Below, piece by piece: positions 26,442 to 39,588 of a DNA stretch of 64,000 bases. Numbering within the stretch: the stretch's first letter is position 1; each line of letters opens with the position of its first letter. The notes under the pieces were generated by a model, which worked only from the letters and a program-made list of their open reading frames with translations, did not search any database and was not told where the DNA came from. A program made the translations under genes and the position numbers. This DNA comes from Arctopsyche grandis (taxonomy: Eukaryota > Arthropoda > Insecta > Trichoptera > Hydropsychidae), in the NCBI RefSeq assembly GCF_051622035.1, contig NC_135364.1, forward strand, positions 13,509,501 through 13,573,500, in the 5' to 3' direction.

Positions 26442-29400
26442 GGTAATATATAAAAATACTAATAATGTATTAACTACTAATATGAAAGCTTTGGAATGTC
26501 AGTCATTCTTTAATTGTCATCTAATAAAATACATAAGATTTAGAATGCTACAATTATGTTTTACAGTGAAACGACAGTTGAATTGATGTTTTAAATGCTA
26601 CAACCCTTGAGATAATAGATTGGTATTAAAATATGCATAAATTTTAGTAGATTGTACATAATTTGTTTAAAATTTTAATGATAAGTTTGTATATATAATA
26701 CGAACTATGCATTATAATAGGTCTAGTTTAAAAACAATAATTAGAAACGTGAATTTCATACTGTATAAAAGTTATTTTATATAATAAATACGATATATGT
26801 ATATCATTTTTACCTTCTGTATTAAACATCACAATTCTTTTACTTCAAAATGCACGTGAAGTAATCGATTTAATCAATACATTTATGCTATACTCGCTGT
26901 GTTAAAAATAATTAAACTAAACTTAAACCGTTGATTACTTTTAAAAGTACTTGCATATTAAATACTTGTAAGTGATCATTACAAAAAATTTGAATATAAT
27001 TTCGCAAAAAAAAATCTATTTAATTGTGAGAATGGATGTACATATATACGTACGTACGTACATATGTATGTTATATTATACACACGTCAATTTAATATTC
27101 ATAGATTAGTTAATTTGAAACACTTTAACGTCACATTATAATTCATAAATTGCAGTATAAGCCACAATAGCAATTTATGCAAATTGGCGTGTACGAACTA
27201 CTAGAAGGTACTACATACATGTACTACTAGATTGTATCGTTACACCCTAATCGCGATACGTTTCCTAAAACTATCTATTATTACGATTTTTTCCCCGTAC
27301 TCGTGTATTATTATCATTATAAAATTATATATTATATAACGTAGCGATTAATCACCACGTCGCAAAAACCCATGAAAATACACCTAATGCAAAATTCACC
27401 ATATGTAAATTGGTTTACGGAAATTCGATACATTTTAATTATGTTTCGGACAATTCAATTATATTTGCGTACCGGAGGGAATTATTACAATTATGTCGAC
27501 GTATCGAAGACTGCCAAACAACTATGTTGTTGTCGTTGATGATGATGATGATGATGATGATGAGTGGCGTGCACTGAGCAATGCAGAAATGTCCTCGCAA
27601 ACAGTGCAAGGGTCGGCTGTGTGCAACAGATGAGATTACTATAATTATTATTATATGGGATTTCTAGAGCGGATTCAAGCACCGTTGAGGATCGGAAACA
27701 TTCCGAGTAATGTAAGATAAAATTGAATGAGTGTATGCTTGGGTTTTCCGGAGTTTTTCCGGGGTTCTGACTAATAAGCATTTTCTGTGACGGTGCAATT
27801 ACGTACTGAGATCTGTGTTCCAGATTGGAATAATTTAAATTTAAATTGATGTTGCGCAAAAATATTGTATGTTTTGTGTATATCAACGAGACGTCATGTT
27901 TACTTTGGTGAGATGATGCAATTTTTAATAGTGGTGCGTTTTGGTTAATTTGGTGTTTCGTGACTGATGTTTTTAATGTTGTTATTATGTTCATTTTCAG
28001 ATCAATGTGGCCGTGCAGTGTCTCAGCACGGACTTTAGCAGTCAGAAAGGAGTCAAGGTGAGAGCATTTTAATATTTCTCCATACATATCTTGTGTCAGC
28101 GATCGGCGTCCATTTATCGTACACTGTTTCCCCATCAGAGACGAATTGGGTTGAGTTTGAACCAAACAAATTGGGAGTTTCGACTTGTTTCTTCCATATT
28201 ATAAATAAAATAAATAAATAAATAAATATTATTTTTTGTCATCACCGTTTGGTTCATTTTTATACATACATATGTACATAATCAGTCACCTATCTATGTA
28301 TAATAGCGTAGCAACGAAATTTTCTTTGGAAGGCTTCTGTCATTCATCCATATAACTCACCCCAGCCAGCTTAGTTGAAACCTTTTAATAGAGTGGGTAA
28401 CGGTATAGATATAATAGATATTGATTTCTAAAGTATAGATACTTTATAATTTTGTATAAATCTTTATTATATGCACATTTAGAGATTCAAAAAATACTGA
28501 AATTTCTCAATACCGGTACTACTGAAAACTTTAATACCGATAGTGACTCATTCTTAGACTTATCCATACAAAAAAGCCGATACAACGTTTTTTTTATAAC
28601 ACTATTATATTTCGATACTACTGGTAGTCTATTTTGTACTACCGGTAGTCTATTCTGTTCTACCGATAGTCTATTTTGTACTACCGGTAGTACTAAAACT
28701 GATGAATTTTGAAAAATGGTTTCGGCATTTCCGGTATCATAATCGTTGTATGTAATGAAGTTGGATTCATAATTTGATTATATGTACATACAATGACAGC
28801 GAATTGTTTAAGCTTATTCGAATGTGTTTATTTTTTCTTAAAAAGTATTCAACAGTATGATAATACCTAACCTGTCCATCAAAATTTTCCTAGCCTGATT
28901 TTTATTAAATGTTGGTCAAATTATGTCGAAATTCTCATATCGTGAAAGTATTACCGATTCGTTCCTGATCGTTCAATAAGTTTTTATTTATTCTTTCGAC
29001 TTTTAACATATCGCGTGTTTCATACAGAGACGTCTCGTGATGGACTCGCACGAAAACACATAAATACAATTCCTATACGTTTATCCCTTTCATTTATCAA
29101 CAATCGGAGACGAAGCGAGTTACTGGCGATTGTTTTAAATACATTGTACATATGTATGTATGTACGTTAAGTTAAATTTTGAACGGTGCTTAATTAAACG
29201 CGACGATGCGCATTTGACAGGACACGATATGTGTTTTAGGCCTAAAAGTGATGAAAAAAAAAATATATAGGCGGTCAAATTCCAACATAAAAAATAACAA
29301 TATCTTAATCTTTTTAAGCACTCATTATATAATATTATACAATACATACCTACATTGGTAATTTTTTCATCAATTGTAGAACAATTGTTTATGAATGCAT

Positions 29401-32400
29401 AATTTATGAATTATAAATACAACGCGAACATTTTCAATTATTACACTTTTGTACAAAGTTTCTATTTTTTTGTAATGAATTATTAATTTATATTTTTACA
29501 ACGATGGTACTCTATTCACCCCTTTCAGCATATAATTAAATCCATTTTGAGCGCTTTACATGCATACATATACGTCATAATAATCATGTATGTATGTATG
29601 TTCTTGATGATATTAAAATGCCAAATGTTAATTGAACGAAACAATTTAGACGTCATTGTACTAAAGTGTGTTTAATTATGTATAATGTATTATTTGTAAT
29701 AACAGTGACAGTTTGATATCCAATAATTGTAAATTAGAAATCGCCAGTTTACCATGCCACACCTGTATATTATATTACTTTTTTTTTACATGGGTGTCAT
29801 CGTACGTACGCATTATTGCGTAGAAAAGTATTTTAATTAATATTAAACTCATTTGCATACCTTGAAAAAATTCGTCGACTCTTAATCGTCGCTTCTCATA
29901 CTTTTTCCGTTAAATTTGTATATAAAATATGTACATACATACATGTACGTATATCTACATAGGTATATATTTTATAATCCAAGTGTACATTTCGTTCGAT
30001 CATGAATATTCTATTTTTTTCATACACGAACCAATCTAGCAAGCTTTAGTGTGCTCAAAAGTACAAATTGACAAACGAACTAGTATTTTCATGCTTAAAC
30101 TATTAGGCATAAGTATTCGCAATCCTCTACATGTGTTTTTCACGTATGTTCCTTTATAAATACTTGGCGTTTTGACATCTCAAAGGTTTTGTCAGCTAGA
30201 AATTTCATGCGACGCCTCGTGAGTCTATTAAGCATGACTTTTGACTGTTGACACATAAACTAAAACGAATAGTTCGTGTATGAACAAACTAGAATGTTCA
30301 TGAGTGAATTCGGAGTGGACACGGACTGTAATATATGTATATATGTAAGAAGGTTTTAATGTGGTGTTTATGTATGTATTAAAGATATCAGGAAAATCCA
30401 TCATGTCTTTAGAACAGTATTTACTGTCAGTTTTCGATTCAAATTTATCTTTTGAGATTTTTAGCACACTTTAAAATCAAAAATAGATTTAAAAAATTCC
30501 GATGATTCGCGAAAATTCAAATTAAATGTGTAATTAAATTAGAATTCGCTCGATAAGGAATGAGAACGTCACCGAATTATAATACTCGTATGTATCGATT
30601 CCATATATGTATTTCTCTTTTTTTTTAGTTTTGTTTTTGTTTTAACACTCTTGATCGATTAGCAACGTCCATGGGAACGTTCATTATAACGCCGTTTATC
30701 AGCCGCTTCCACCTAATTTATTTAGCATTTTTTTTCGGCCTTCCTTCTTTGAGATTTTATACGTCGAATATTAAAAAGTAAAACAAAAAAGCAGGCGTAA
30801 AGTGACCGGCCATTATTGAAATGGAAAAGGCCTTCCGGGCGATGCACCTGTGAGCATTGACACTAGCCTAATGGTGTATAAATTTCAACGCTCCATTAAT
30901 CGCTATTAAATCGCCATCAACCACACGAATACGAGGTTTGCCTTAAAGCGGAGAGAATATAGTTTTTTTTATCGTGCATTATTATTATTTAGTATATTTT
31001 TTTATTGCTATTTGGCCTAAACACTTCATTTGTTTCGGCGAAGGATCGAATTGAGATGCTAATCTCGTGGCGTCATCGAAAAGCAATTACGCGGCGAAAA
31101 TTCGCCGATGGACCACTTACTTTACCGAAGGAAAGCGGCTAATTTATGGGTAGTCATAATGACGGTTTATATATATATATATACATACATATGTACATAT
31201 AATATATACGTATAGGCATTTTTTACAAGAAAGTCATACTTAAAGAACCATTCAATGCATTGATCGAGGTGTACGTGCGTAGTAGATCGAAGTAGGCAGA
31301 GAGATGTAATGAGAATAGAGGGGCCCTTACGAATAAATAATTGTTGGCAATTTTACGCGGTACGTCTCTATAAATACGCTACATCGCACGGAATACAATC
31401 GGATCAATTTACTTGTGTGTTTTTGAATGTATTGTGCAATTTTTACCGATGCTTGCCCATCTTGCGAGTAATATAAACAAACAGACAAGTTTTTATCGGA
31501 CATACGTCGAGCACCAAGCGTCAAATACGACTGATGCTAAAATTATTTAGATCTGTCCGTGGACAGAATATCACTTGCCAACAAAAGAACACCTAAAGCC
31601 ACTTCAATTAATATTACATTTCTCTGGAAGTAGGTAGTTTTATATATGAAACGAAAAACGCTAGGCTATGCCGTCGCGTCCCTTCACAAACATATCCCCA
31701 GGAGTGTTTTCGGTGATATTTTATCCTTGTATTGGCATTGATTTCCGTGTTTGAATAAGTGTAGGACTGGGCTATAATGATGACGATATAATGTCGGGAC
31801 AGTCGACCTACTTGGTTGAATTAAGTAAAGCAGCAACAATATTGAGGCGCATTGTAATCAATCCGTAGTGGAAGAGTTGACTGGCAGGGGTTGTCGCACA
31901 TAGCTTTCAACTCGTATTTTGTCTATAATCATGTGTAATGGATGTTATTTCGTACTTATATACAAAAGTTTGACCATAGTTATCGCCTTAGGCAAGCTAT
32001 AGTGGTACCTATGGTCGAGCTTAATATGTATATAATGGATAAAAAAGATACATAGAAACTTGTTTGGTGTCAATATTATGAAAAAATATTGAAATATACT
32101 GTATGTTTCTGTTTGAATTTATGAGTAAATGGATTATTGCGATCGCGCGCACGACAATCGTTGCCACAAAAATCGCGAATTCGGAATATCTGGTACTCGA
32201 ATTCTCGTTAGTGTAATATTTCGGGTGGGTTATCTTTCGATTGATGGAGTTTTTGGGTGCCAGATGTTACGTGATCAGGATTTTAGTGACTTGTGCGATG
32301 TCGCTTTTTTCGGAATAATCACCGAACTGAATTTATATATTTCTTAGTGGGAACATACGTTGTACGATTCGTATACGTATAGAAAATCCTATTGAAGAGT

Positions 32401-35400
32401 GTTATATTATATAAAATGTTCGTTGGCAATTAATCTAATTAATACACACGTACCCTCGGTTTATCTAAAATTGTATCGCGTATATCCCAAAGCCGCCACT
32501 GCCCACACTTTTTACTCGATTTGTTTTTTTATTACGCCTGGGACGTACGTGTTTTATCTCAGCCAGTGATAAATCATGTACTGTCGATGCTGGAGAAACT
32601 TCTCTTACGACGCACGTACCCACAACTTTCATCTAATTAATACGCGCCGGAAGTCGCACCTCTATCACACGTATAAACACAATCATAACTTTGTCGTAAA
32701 TCGATCGCTTTTAATCGATATGAAAATTATGTGTTTTAATTTTTTTGTTTGTCTTTTTTATTTCAGGGCCTGCCACTGCATTTACAAATCGACACGTTCG
32801 AAGACCCCAGAGATCCCACCGTATTCCACAGAGGCTACTGTCAAATAAAAGTCTTTTGTGATAAGGTATTTTCATGTTTCAATTTTTTTTTCTTCATTAT
32901 AAATATTTGCCTGTGTATAATCAAATTTCAAAATCGATAAACGTCGACTTTTCAATGCGTACAATAATTACACGTTTGGACGGGTCAAAGTTGAACGCTA
33001 ATTGCAGTGTTCCACGATGATTTCACTATTAGCTTTTGATTAGAGTCTTCGCATCTCTTTCTAACATTATAACTGTTATCGATCGATGATGTTGCCTTAT
33101 TGAAAAAAAAAATTAATATCGAAAAAAAAACAACAGGATGTACCGATTTCGTTTTACTAATTCAGCACGATCTTGCTATTGCTAGGCTTTTAATTTGTAA
33201 CTTGGTTAGTAAAATTGATACGATCTTTATTTTTCTTAAAATTAATTTAGTAATTGAATAGCAGAAAGGTCAGAAATTTGATTCTAATCTTAAATTCCCT
33301 GCGCTCTGTTGGGAAATTAACTCTAATCAAATAAATGTAGAAACTTCTTCTTTTAATATTATCAAAGGTACATATTTTCAGTCAATTTAGCCCCAAAGTA
33401 ACAGCTCAATACAAAGAAAAGTAAGACTTCATAATATATGTCCTCGTAAATAAAATTAAACAAATATCTAATTTAATGATTAGTATCGGGTAAAAGTTGA
33501 CTATTCAACTTGCTTACGGAATAGTTCAACATATGAAATCAGTGTATTAATATTGAATTTGAACATGTTTCAGGGTGCAGAGAGAAAAACGCGCGATGAG
33601 GAGAGACGAGCGGCGAAACGCAAGATGACTGCCACGGGCCGGAAGAAGCTGGATGAATTGTACCATCCTGTGGTGGAGCGGAGTGAATTCTACACCATGA
33701 GTGATCTCGGCAAACCTCCAGTTTTGTTCACGCCCGCAGAAGACCTCGACAAGATCACTGGCATGGAGCTGCAGAGCTTCTACGGCCATGACGATGGCTC
33801 CCTCCAAGGCGACCCTCACATCAAGGGCGCTTCACCCTTCCTGCTGCACACGGCCAAACCGGCAACACCAACGCTCAAATTCCACAACCACTTCCCACCA
33901 GATGCACCCAGGTTTGTATACATATAATTCAGTCAAATATATCCGACTAAAATTCCAATTCAGTATTGAAACCATAGCAACGGAGGAAATATTAAATGTA
34001 TACAAATTTTTAATCAGCTTAGATTGTCGTATGAAGTATTTCATTGTATGTTTTCATTTGATGGTTTGTTCAATAGATGGAGGGCATAATTAAAACAAAC
34101 ATTTCCATTTCATATCTTAAAAAAAAATTGTTGACATCTTGCAGACAATGTGGATATATATTAATAATTTGGCTATCGATTTACTATGTGCTAATTTCAA
34201 ATTATTTTTTGATTTCAGTGATAAAAAAGACCATTCGTTGCTGGAAAGTAGTCCGTGCGTCGGGGAAGTGTTTGCTCCGGTTGTGAAACGCGCACGCACG
34301 TGCTCGCCGCCCCTCAGCGAGCGCGTGATGCTGTACGTGCGGCAAGATGCTGAAGATGTTTACACACCCTTGCACGTCGTCCCACCGACCACGCAAGGGC
34401 TCTTGCACGCGGTAAGCATACACTAACTCCATTCAATTATTGTTATGTACATCCGGCTAACCCACCGAGAAGACTTTCTAATGGTTGTCATGATTGTTCT
34501 GACGAGACTGACCCTCAAAAGACTTCATATCTAGTCATTGTTGATAATAGTTTGGTAACTTTCAATGGGTTCGAATTTCGATTCAATATAATATATTTGA
34601 AATACCAACAAGTTTTACTAATGCTAAAAAACATACCTATTAAATTAATTCGAACATATTTTTTTTATATCTAAATTAAAGTTTTAAAAATTCTACTTAG
34701 CTTTTTGAATAGTGCCAAAAATCTAGTTAAAATAACCATAGAATGTTTTTAAAATCGGCCAATAATGAGAAACTCGGTGTAATTCAATTCAATTCTAATG
34801 AAATCAAATGGAAAGCTGGAAGCACTATTATTTTCTAGTTATTATATTATAATTTGAAAAAAATACTGTGAATGGTTTTTTAGCTGATGTTCAATTTGTG
34901 GTATTACCTGTCTTTGAAAGTCGACTAGAATTTTGTTTTTCCCGACTCTTATAGCGCTCGTAGATAGTGATCCCAATTTAAACAGTAAAATATATGGTAG
35001 ATGTAATTATTGAAAATCAAATTCATTTTCTTTAACTCTTTATATATTATTTATACGAGTTTTGATAACACATTTGATTTTGATAAAAAAAAAGTGTTAT
35101 TTGAAAATGAATTTGATTTGCTTTTTATCATGGATTATGTAATAAGTGTATGGGGCTCCTGAGACGGGAATATGCGTTATACATTTATTTGCTGTAAAAT
35201 ATTTCTATGTTCGGTTTGGATTTGTCTAGAATTGCTAAAAAATAACAATGTGGTGCTTATATAACAAAACCTATAACAGCATGTCTATATGTCATTAACA
35301 AAAATATTGTTTTGCTCATCCATTCGACTGTTGAATATCAAAAACGGTCTCATCATATGCCATCACATTTGTTTGATGTCTCAAATCTGAACACGGATTT

Positions 35401-36101
35401 GCGACGTTGAAAAAGTACTTCTTTTCAAATCTAAGCTGAAACTAAGAAAGACAGAAAATCAAGAAAACAACAAACCAAAAAAAAAAAAAATTAAAATTAA
35501 AGTAAATAGAATAAATCCAGAAATTTTGGCAAAGTTTTGTAATATTCTGTTTTCCTTATTTTGCAGATTGAGAATAAGTACAAAATTTCCACTACGGCCA
35601 TTAATAACCTTTATCGCAAAAACAAGAAAGGGTAAGTAGAGTTATCGTCTAGTTTGAATTTAATCTATTCATTCTATCTCTTCGCTTTCATATTTGAAAG
35701 ATGCTTTTAACATTAATACATCTATTCATACTAATTCACTAATAATGCAATTATATTTAATTAAATGTCTTACACAATTATAATTTGTATTTAATATTAA
35801 AATAATACATAATTTGTGCTTATTTCATTCCATTTTTATTAAAATTTCCATTGTAATATTAGAAATAAATGGGAATTGTAATTTTTATTTTATTTACTCT
35901 TAGCTTTTCCCGTAAATATATGATAATACTCTTAAATCAGTCATATTTATAACAAATTTTCTTTTATTTTCTAGGATTACGGCCAAAATTGATGATGACA
36001 TGCTGACATATTACTGCAATGAAGATTTATTTTTATTAGAAGTTAGTCACGTGGATGAAGACCTTTATGATATTACATTTGTCGAGTTACAAGATCACTA
36101 G
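11667..36101 (+). CDS. grh: Grainyhead transcription factor, C-terminal 361 residues (8 exons; 5' end outside window)
   Basis: Coding exons: 11667-11778, 20196-20290, 28001-28057, 32767-32865, 33574-33911, 34219-34411, 35567-35631 and 35975-36101. All have GT-AG borders and compatible phases, and end in TAG. Read in order they give 361 residues that I recognise as Grainyhead: the [20 protein letters not shown] motif, then [20 protein letters not shown] and a basic segment ([10 protein letters not shown]) of the CP2-family DNA-binding domain. The C-terminal dimerisation region follows ([10 protein letters not shown], ending FVELQDH). Grh proteins bind AACCGGTT-like sites and control epidermal barrier, wound-response and tracheal genes in the nucleus (family knowledge). 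The N-terminal activation region and the start of the DNA-binding domain lie left of the window. Introns 1-3 are 8.4, 7.7 and 4.7 kb; the rest are 0.3-1.2 kb. Confidence 0.95.
11779..20195 (+). other. grh: grh intron (8.4 kb)
   Basis: AT-rich, with no recognisable coding exon. A 98-codon open frame at 13186-13482 has no familiar motif. Moderately GC-rich patches lie at about 13300-13400 and 18060-18290, each containing CGGCCATT (13315-13322 and 18077-18084). A palindromic TACATATGTA tract lies at 17340-17390. Nothing else is supported. Confidence 0.7.
20196..20290 (+). CDS. grh: grh exon ([13 protein letters not shown]...)
   Basis: Follows TTTTTCTTTTTCAG and ends GCCAAA|GTATGT. It completes the split Asp codon and adds 31 residues ([18 protein letters not shown]) of the CP2 DNA-binding domain. 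Ends in phase 0. Confidence 0.95.
23160..23465. other. GC-rich patch of unknown nature in grh intron
   Basis: About 300 bp rich in CG dinucleotides, open on both strands for 60-63 codons, in otherwise AT-rich intron. It contains the inverted pair CGCGATTCGCGAAGCTCGCG-like (about 23398-23418) and CCTCGAGGG. No tRNA boxes or protein motif are convincing. Candidate old transposon piece or regulatory element. Confidence 0.3.
26364..26440. repeat. Long (TA)n microsatellite
   Basis: An essentially uninterrupted TA dinucleotide run of about 77 bp, preceded by a TACATACATA-type tract. Confidence 0.95.
28001..28057 (+). CDS. grh: grh exon ([19 protein letters not shown])
   Basis: A 57-bp exon of 19 codons between TTCATTTTCAG and AAG|GTGAGA, phase 0 on both sides. 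The peptide is a conserved Grainyhead core strand. A long open frame on the opposite strand here is a shadow. Confidence 0.95.
28616..28699. repeat. 21-bp minisatellite, four units
   Basis: Four consecutive 21-bp units (28616, 28637, 28658, 28679) share a TACTACCGGTAGTCTATTTTG-like sequence with one to a few changes each; the last unit diverges at its 3' half. Each unit holds the perfect or near palindrome CTACCGGTAG. A period of 21 keeps a reading frame open (repeating SLFCTTG), but no gene context supports translation. Confidence 0.9.
32129..32290 (+). repeat. Dispersed repeat, copy 1
   Basis: The stretch TGGATTATTGCG ... AAAATCGCGAATTCGGAATAT ... GATGGAGTTTTTGGGTGCCAGATGTTAC matches, with about 20-30% differences, the sequence around 40348-40436 continued at 41051-41080. 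This marks a repeat family of unknown class. Confidence 0.6.
32767..32865 (+). CDS. grh: grh exon ([14 protein letters not shown]...)
   Basis: 33 codons, phase 0-0, from TTTTATTTCAG to GATAAG|GTATTT. It encodes [14 protein letters not shown] through [14 protein letters not shown], a highly conserved part of the DNA-binding domain. Confidence 0.95.
33574..33911 (+). CDS. grh: grh exon ([17 protein letters not shown]...)
   Basis: The largest grh exon in the window, 338 bp, phase 0 to 2. It encodes the basic [17 protein letters not shown] stretch, [19 protein letters not shown], and a variable linker rich in Pro, His and Thr. GC content is much higher than in the flanking introns, as expected of a coding exon. 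The donor is CCCAG|GTTTGT. Confidence 0.95.
34219..34411 (+). CDS. grh: grh exon (linker and [10 protein letters not shown]...)
   Basis: 193 bp from GATTTCAG to CACGCG|GTAAGC. It encodes an acidic and Ser-rich linker, a [12 protein letters not shown] stretch and [21 protein letters not shown], the start of the conserved C-terminal domain used for dimerisation in the family. Confidence 0.93.
35567..35631 (+). CDS. grh: grh exon ([21 protein letters not shown])
   Basis: 65 bp between TTATTTTGCAG and AAAGG|GTAAGT, phase 0 to 2. The peptide [20 protein letters not shown] is a family signature in the C-terminal domain. Confidence 0.93.
35975..36101 (+). CDS. grh: grh terminal coding exon
   Basis: Begins after TTTATTTTCTAG, completes a Gly codon, encodes [19 protein letters not shown] and ends ...[10 protein letters not shown] with stop TAG at 36099-36101. 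It gives the usual Grainyhead C-terminus, with no truncation. Confidence 0.95.
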
Positions 36102-38693
36102 TGGTATTAAAAGTAAATGAATATAGACAATTTGTGAAATTCGAAATTTTCCACGTGGCCGAAATCATCGTAAAAGGAAAATATTTCATATGCAGTGTAT
36201 TTTGATATTCAATTACACCCCGAATATATTATATAAACAAGAGACGTGTTATATTATATGATCTGCTAGTTTTATCTTATAAAGTAAAAAAAAATTACGC
36301 GGAATAAGTTTACTTTAAGGAAATTGTGTCATTTAAAATTGACAGAGCAATATAATATACATTTAGACATTATTTATTTTAATGTAATTAAAATACATAC
36401 AATATAATGATATTAAGTAGTGGTTAGAAGCTAGACCTTTAGATTATTGTCTTCGAAGTGTTTGAAATGAATATGAGTAATTAAGTAATATTGAAATTCA
36501 AAATAATTATATATATTTTTTTATATAAAATTCAGATTTAATAAAATTAAAATTTACTTCAAAATATACATATGTACAATCAATTGTCATTGATGATATA
36601 TAAAAATTACATAACATTTGAAACTTTTATATATTTTTTTATATTTATAGTAATATATACACACGCGCGCATGGTTTGATTATAATAAAGTAATCTGATT
36701 TTGGACATTTACTTCTTTTTCACTTATTTTTGCACATTTACTTATTTTTGCATTTTGGCTCATGTCTGTCTGAGCGAAGGCGTGTGCATGTAAATTATTT
36801 TAATTGAAAAGTGTGTAAATGTTGAATTATATTATTTTGTCAGGTGTGTTGATCTCAATGATGAGTCTTATGAAAATATTCATAATGAAAAAAATCGAAA
36901 TTGTGTGATGCCCCAAAAAAAAAAAATTAATTTTAAATATTTGTGAATCCATTTAAATTTAAGTGAAAAATTGTGCCTTATTATTTAAAAATATGTAAGT
37001 AATTATCTTTGAATGTTTTTGTTTTATTATTAATATTGTTTTTATTCATTTTAATTAAAATAAATTCATACTGTGATCGATTACACAAATTACATTCACA
37101 AATTCAGACCATGTTTTAAATTAATTATAATAAGATCTCAAATTCATACTTTCTTGTTCACAATTTATTTTTATTTTTCAACTGTCACAATCAGTCATCA
37201 TCATTAGTTAAACTTTTGCAGTGTAAATTCACCAACCTTCTATGTATGTTTATTTTTGTATATTTGTGATATATTTTTAAACGGTTATGATACTGTATTT
37301 CATTGTTTTCTAAACGCAAAAGTCATTTTTTTTTCTATTACAAACATTCCAGCCTTTTAAAAGACTTAAATTATTATTGTGTTTACTTTTTTTTATGTAA
37401 TATTAAACTATTAATATGACGAAAGCTCAAATTTTAATAATTGTAGATATTTTATGACTTACAAATATGTATAAGTACTTGTCGATTCATTTATAATTAA
37501 TTCACGTACATACACGCACAATTTTCACATATTGAACCTGAATAAAATCAAACAATTATTTTAATTGTAAAATCAAGTGTTATGTTAGAGCCATTCATCA
37601 CTATTGTACTATGTGAAAATTGTATATGTTAGAAAATAGATTTTAGTTTATACGTATAGTTACATTTATTTTATATAAATATTATATATATATATAAAGA
37701 AAAACTGCCATATTATTGTTAATACGCAGATATTTGTAAGAATATTGATTGATAAACTGATATATTGACGGAAATTGGCACATCCGATAATAGTACCTGA
37801 CTTGAACGCTTTATATTTCGATTTAACAATTCAGACTTATAAAGCAAGACATTGGGTGAAAATATAGAATTTAACTAAATTTATCTGAAAGTATTTAAAA
37901 AAATGATTTTTTAACAAAAATATACAAATGCTGAAAAAATATTCTGTAAATTTCTTGGATTAATTTTTTTGTGCATAAGTCCAAGCGATGAGAATAAACT
38001 TACAAATCAAAGCATATATTAAGTTATTTTTATAAAATAAAATCTATTTACGTTTAATGATTGATGAAGTAATTATTGTTTAATGTGTAGAGTTTGTTAA
38101 AGGAATCGTTATTATGATATAAAAAGAAAATATTATTGATATTTTGAAATCATTGTAATCGAATGAATTTTCATTTATATGTTTGTGATTCTCAAAGAAA
38201 TATTCACAATACGTATACTAAAAATGTGTTAAATTTATAAAATTGCATTAAAAAATGTTTATATTTTGGAAATGTTAAGTCATTTTTTATTATTATTTCG
38301 AAATTCAGGAGAAATTTTTAAGTTTCGGTATATGAAATTGTTTTGTTATTTAATGTTTTGCAATATTAATTCATCCCGAACCCATAAGGTGGAGGCATTT
38401 GAATAGTTGACACTAGTTGATAAGATTTTATCAAATCATGCTACTTTTGTAGTGAAAAATCTTGTAGCCATTTAATTAGGTGTACCCTCTACTTTTAAGA
38501 TTTTCTTACAATTATATTATTGCTATCAAAGTTTATATTCATCAAAAAACAAAAATATTCAAATAAATAAATGATTTTCTTGAATTATAAAATTAATTCT
38601 TGTTTCATTACTCCCCACATTATTTAAGGCAAGACTAATAGGATTGCCACAGCGTTACAAATTATTACTATTTCTAAGAGATAGAGTTAGACA
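36102..38693 (+). other. grh: grh 3' untranslated and downstream region
   Basis: Very AT-rich, with no ORF above noise. The first AATAAA signals after the stop codon are at about 36540-36545, 36684-36689 and 37541-37546, any of which could end the grh mRNA. I cannot choose the polyadenylation site from sequence alone. Confidence 0.45.
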
Positions 38694-39588
38694 TAGGGCT
38701 TCCAAGCCGGCTTAAACCAAAATCGAAAAGCCGGCTTTTTGACCATTTTTCAAAAAACTGAAACCGGCTTTTTAAGGTTTTCTTTAATTATTTTTTTTTC
38801 TTCAAAACTAACAATTATGAATTTCAAATTTCTATGAAAGATCAAAATAGATGTGTATATCCAAACTTTTTTCTTGAATAGGCGTATATTTCTTTGAACA
38901 ACAAATAAAGGTATCGCACTCAGCGGTGGCTTTGAGATTTAGTTATGGACAAAGACCAGGTCATAAACCAATAAAATATTATTGAAAGTAGTTTCAATAA
39001 CATACACAAGCCCTTTAAAAATTTCGGAAAATTGGGTTTCCCATAAATTATAATTTTTGCGTGTTCAGGTATAAAAGTGTATACGAGTAGAAAATGTTAT
39101 CTTAAGTTATTTAATTTAATTCGTTATTGTTTTAAGCTAAAACAGATGTTGAAAATAACTTTGAAAATATTTCATATTTAATTACGTTTTCGAACACAAA
39201 ATTCACGATTCCACGATTACAGTTTTTCTACGAGGTAAAACATTATTTTTTTAATATATTCTTGATAGTTGCTTATTTACATAATTTATTTATTTGTGCG
39301 TATTCAGGATCTACCATTTTACGACTGTTATATATAATACAAATTTTATTTTTTGTAATAATAATAATATATAATAATGATCTTATGACAGTTCATAATG
39401 TTTATAAATCAATTTAATTTATAAGTAATTATTTTTTTTCATAATATAATACAGTACATATGTATATTTACAATTTTTTTTTCGATATAAAAATTTAAAT
39501 CTTAGTTTTCTGAAATCGGTGAAAGCCGGTCAATTTGTAAAAAAACCGAAAGCCGTCTTTTTCTTTTGGGCGGTTTTTTGAACCCCTA
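38694..39588. mobile_element. Non-autonomous hAT-like element (895 bp)
   Basis: It starts TAGGGCTTCCAAGCCGG and ends TTTTTTGAACCCCTA, so the termini are TAGGG/CCCTA inverted ends. Both sides carry AGTTAGACA (38685-38693 and 39589-39597), a target-site duplication of 8-9 bp. Subterminal copies of AAGCCGGC/T-TTT occur at the left end (about 38705-38780) and, inverted, at the right (about 39520-39570). This is a common layout for hAT elements. The interior is AT-rich with no transposase. Confidence 0.75.

Larger units (their letters stand above)
20291..28000 (+). other. grh: grh intron (7.7 kb)
   Basis: AT-rich, with no coding exon found. It holds an unexplained GC-rich patch (23160-23465), a long (TA)n tract (26364-26440) and an ATG/ATC trinucleotide run at 27539-27562. 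That run makes a poly-His shadow peptide on the minus strand. Confidence 0.7.
28058..32766 (+). other. grh: grh intron (4.7 kb)
   Basis: No exon is recognised. It contains a 21-bp minisatellite (28616-28699), a moderately GC-rich patch at about 30790-30950 with CGGCCATT at 30807-30814, and one copy of a dispersed repeat (32129-32290). Confidence 0.7.

Noticed and set aside
27491..28165. 224-codon minus-strand open frame with a poly-His run
   Set aside because: It runs antisense across a genuine grh exon (28001-28057) and the His run comes from an ATG/ATC microsatellite. The peptide shows no family features.
34202..34432. Minus-strand frame opposite grh exon 34219-34411
   Set aside because: It is the antisense shadow of a conserved exon.
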